The position numbers and the translations under genes are program-made. Positions 63,873-64,000 of a stretch of DNA of 64,000 bases are shown here, one piece after another. How positions within the stretch are numbered: position 1 is the first letter of the stretch; each line of letters opens with the position of its first letter. The notes beneath the pieces are model-generated. The model was not told the origin of the DNA, ran no database searches, and worked only from the letters and a program-made list of their open reading frames with translations. This DNA is from Rhizoclosmatium globosum (lineage: Eukaryota; Chytridiomycota; Chytridiomycetes; Chytridiales; Chytriomycetaceae): positions 310,001 to 374,000 of the forward strand of contig MCGO01000026.1 of NCBI GenBank assembly GCA_002104985.1, written 5' to 3'.

Positions 63873-64000
63873 TGCTTCGTGCTCGCTTGCGTCGAAAAAA
63901 ACAAAAGCAGAAAGTAACTCTCACAATAGTAACATTCATGTTCCACAGTCGCGATTTACTTTATTTTCCAGAATTCAACTATCGCTTTTTCATGCACAGT

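Overview
The window reads as nuclear DNA of an early-diverging, zoosporic (chytrid-like) fungus. The basis is dense genes with many 45-65 nt introns (GTAWGT donors, CTAAC/CTGAT branch sites, YAG acceptors), fungal-type genes, and genes usually lost from Dikarya but common in flagellated lineages: a Tubby protein, an Integrator subunit 7, a REC114-like meiotic protein and a Fanzor nuclease. The lineage call is inference from gene content; no rRNA, tRNA or barcode gene was seen. Internal exon limits were read by eye from splice consensus and may be off by a base or two.

Layout. 1-6.4 kb: a partial unknown gene, an unknown 360-residue protein, an ankyrin protein and a CTD-phosphatase-like HAD enzyme. 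6.5-16.7 kb: four close-packed minus-strand genes, namely an ENTH-SHD1-TKL kinase-SAM protein, a kinesin-14-like pseudo-motor with an N-myristoylation motif, a SAPS phosphatase regulator and a REC114-like protein. 16.8-23.0 kb: a tandem cluster of three GH5 endoglycoceramidase-like genes with a decayed fragment between copies 2 and 3. 23.1-25.2 kb: a RAP1-type Myb gene and a MIT-domain gene whose start codons lie 5 nt apart. 25.5-33.5 kb: an ABCC-type ABC transporter cut in two by a 3.3 kb four-exon gene that I identify as a Fanzor (eukaryotic TnpB/OMEGA-type RNA-guided nuclease); the host gene also has a frameshift and a stop in its ABC signature. 33.6-39.2 kb: two M17 leucyl aminopeptidase paralogues, tail to tail, separated by a 400 bp imperfect palindrome and a relic of the ABC gene 5' end. 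39.4-64 kb: pescadillo, a 62-residue protein, Tubby, coactosin, complex I 75 kDa subunit, a coiled-coil protein, Integrator subunit 7, a GT61 plus O-fucosyltransferase fusion, an SxIP-rich protein and the RNA polymerase III largest subunit.

Most genes are housekeeping and not functionally linked. The standout system is the Fanzor at 27948-31247: RuvC-I DPGxRT motif, a C-terminal zinc ribbon, a terminal RD...EN motif, a basic NLS-like tail, and position inside a broken host gene. Other notable items are two new-looking domain fusions (ENTH-SHD1-kinase-SAM and GT61-O-FucT), a kinesin-like motor without its P-loop, and 3'-biased intron loss in one GH5 copy.
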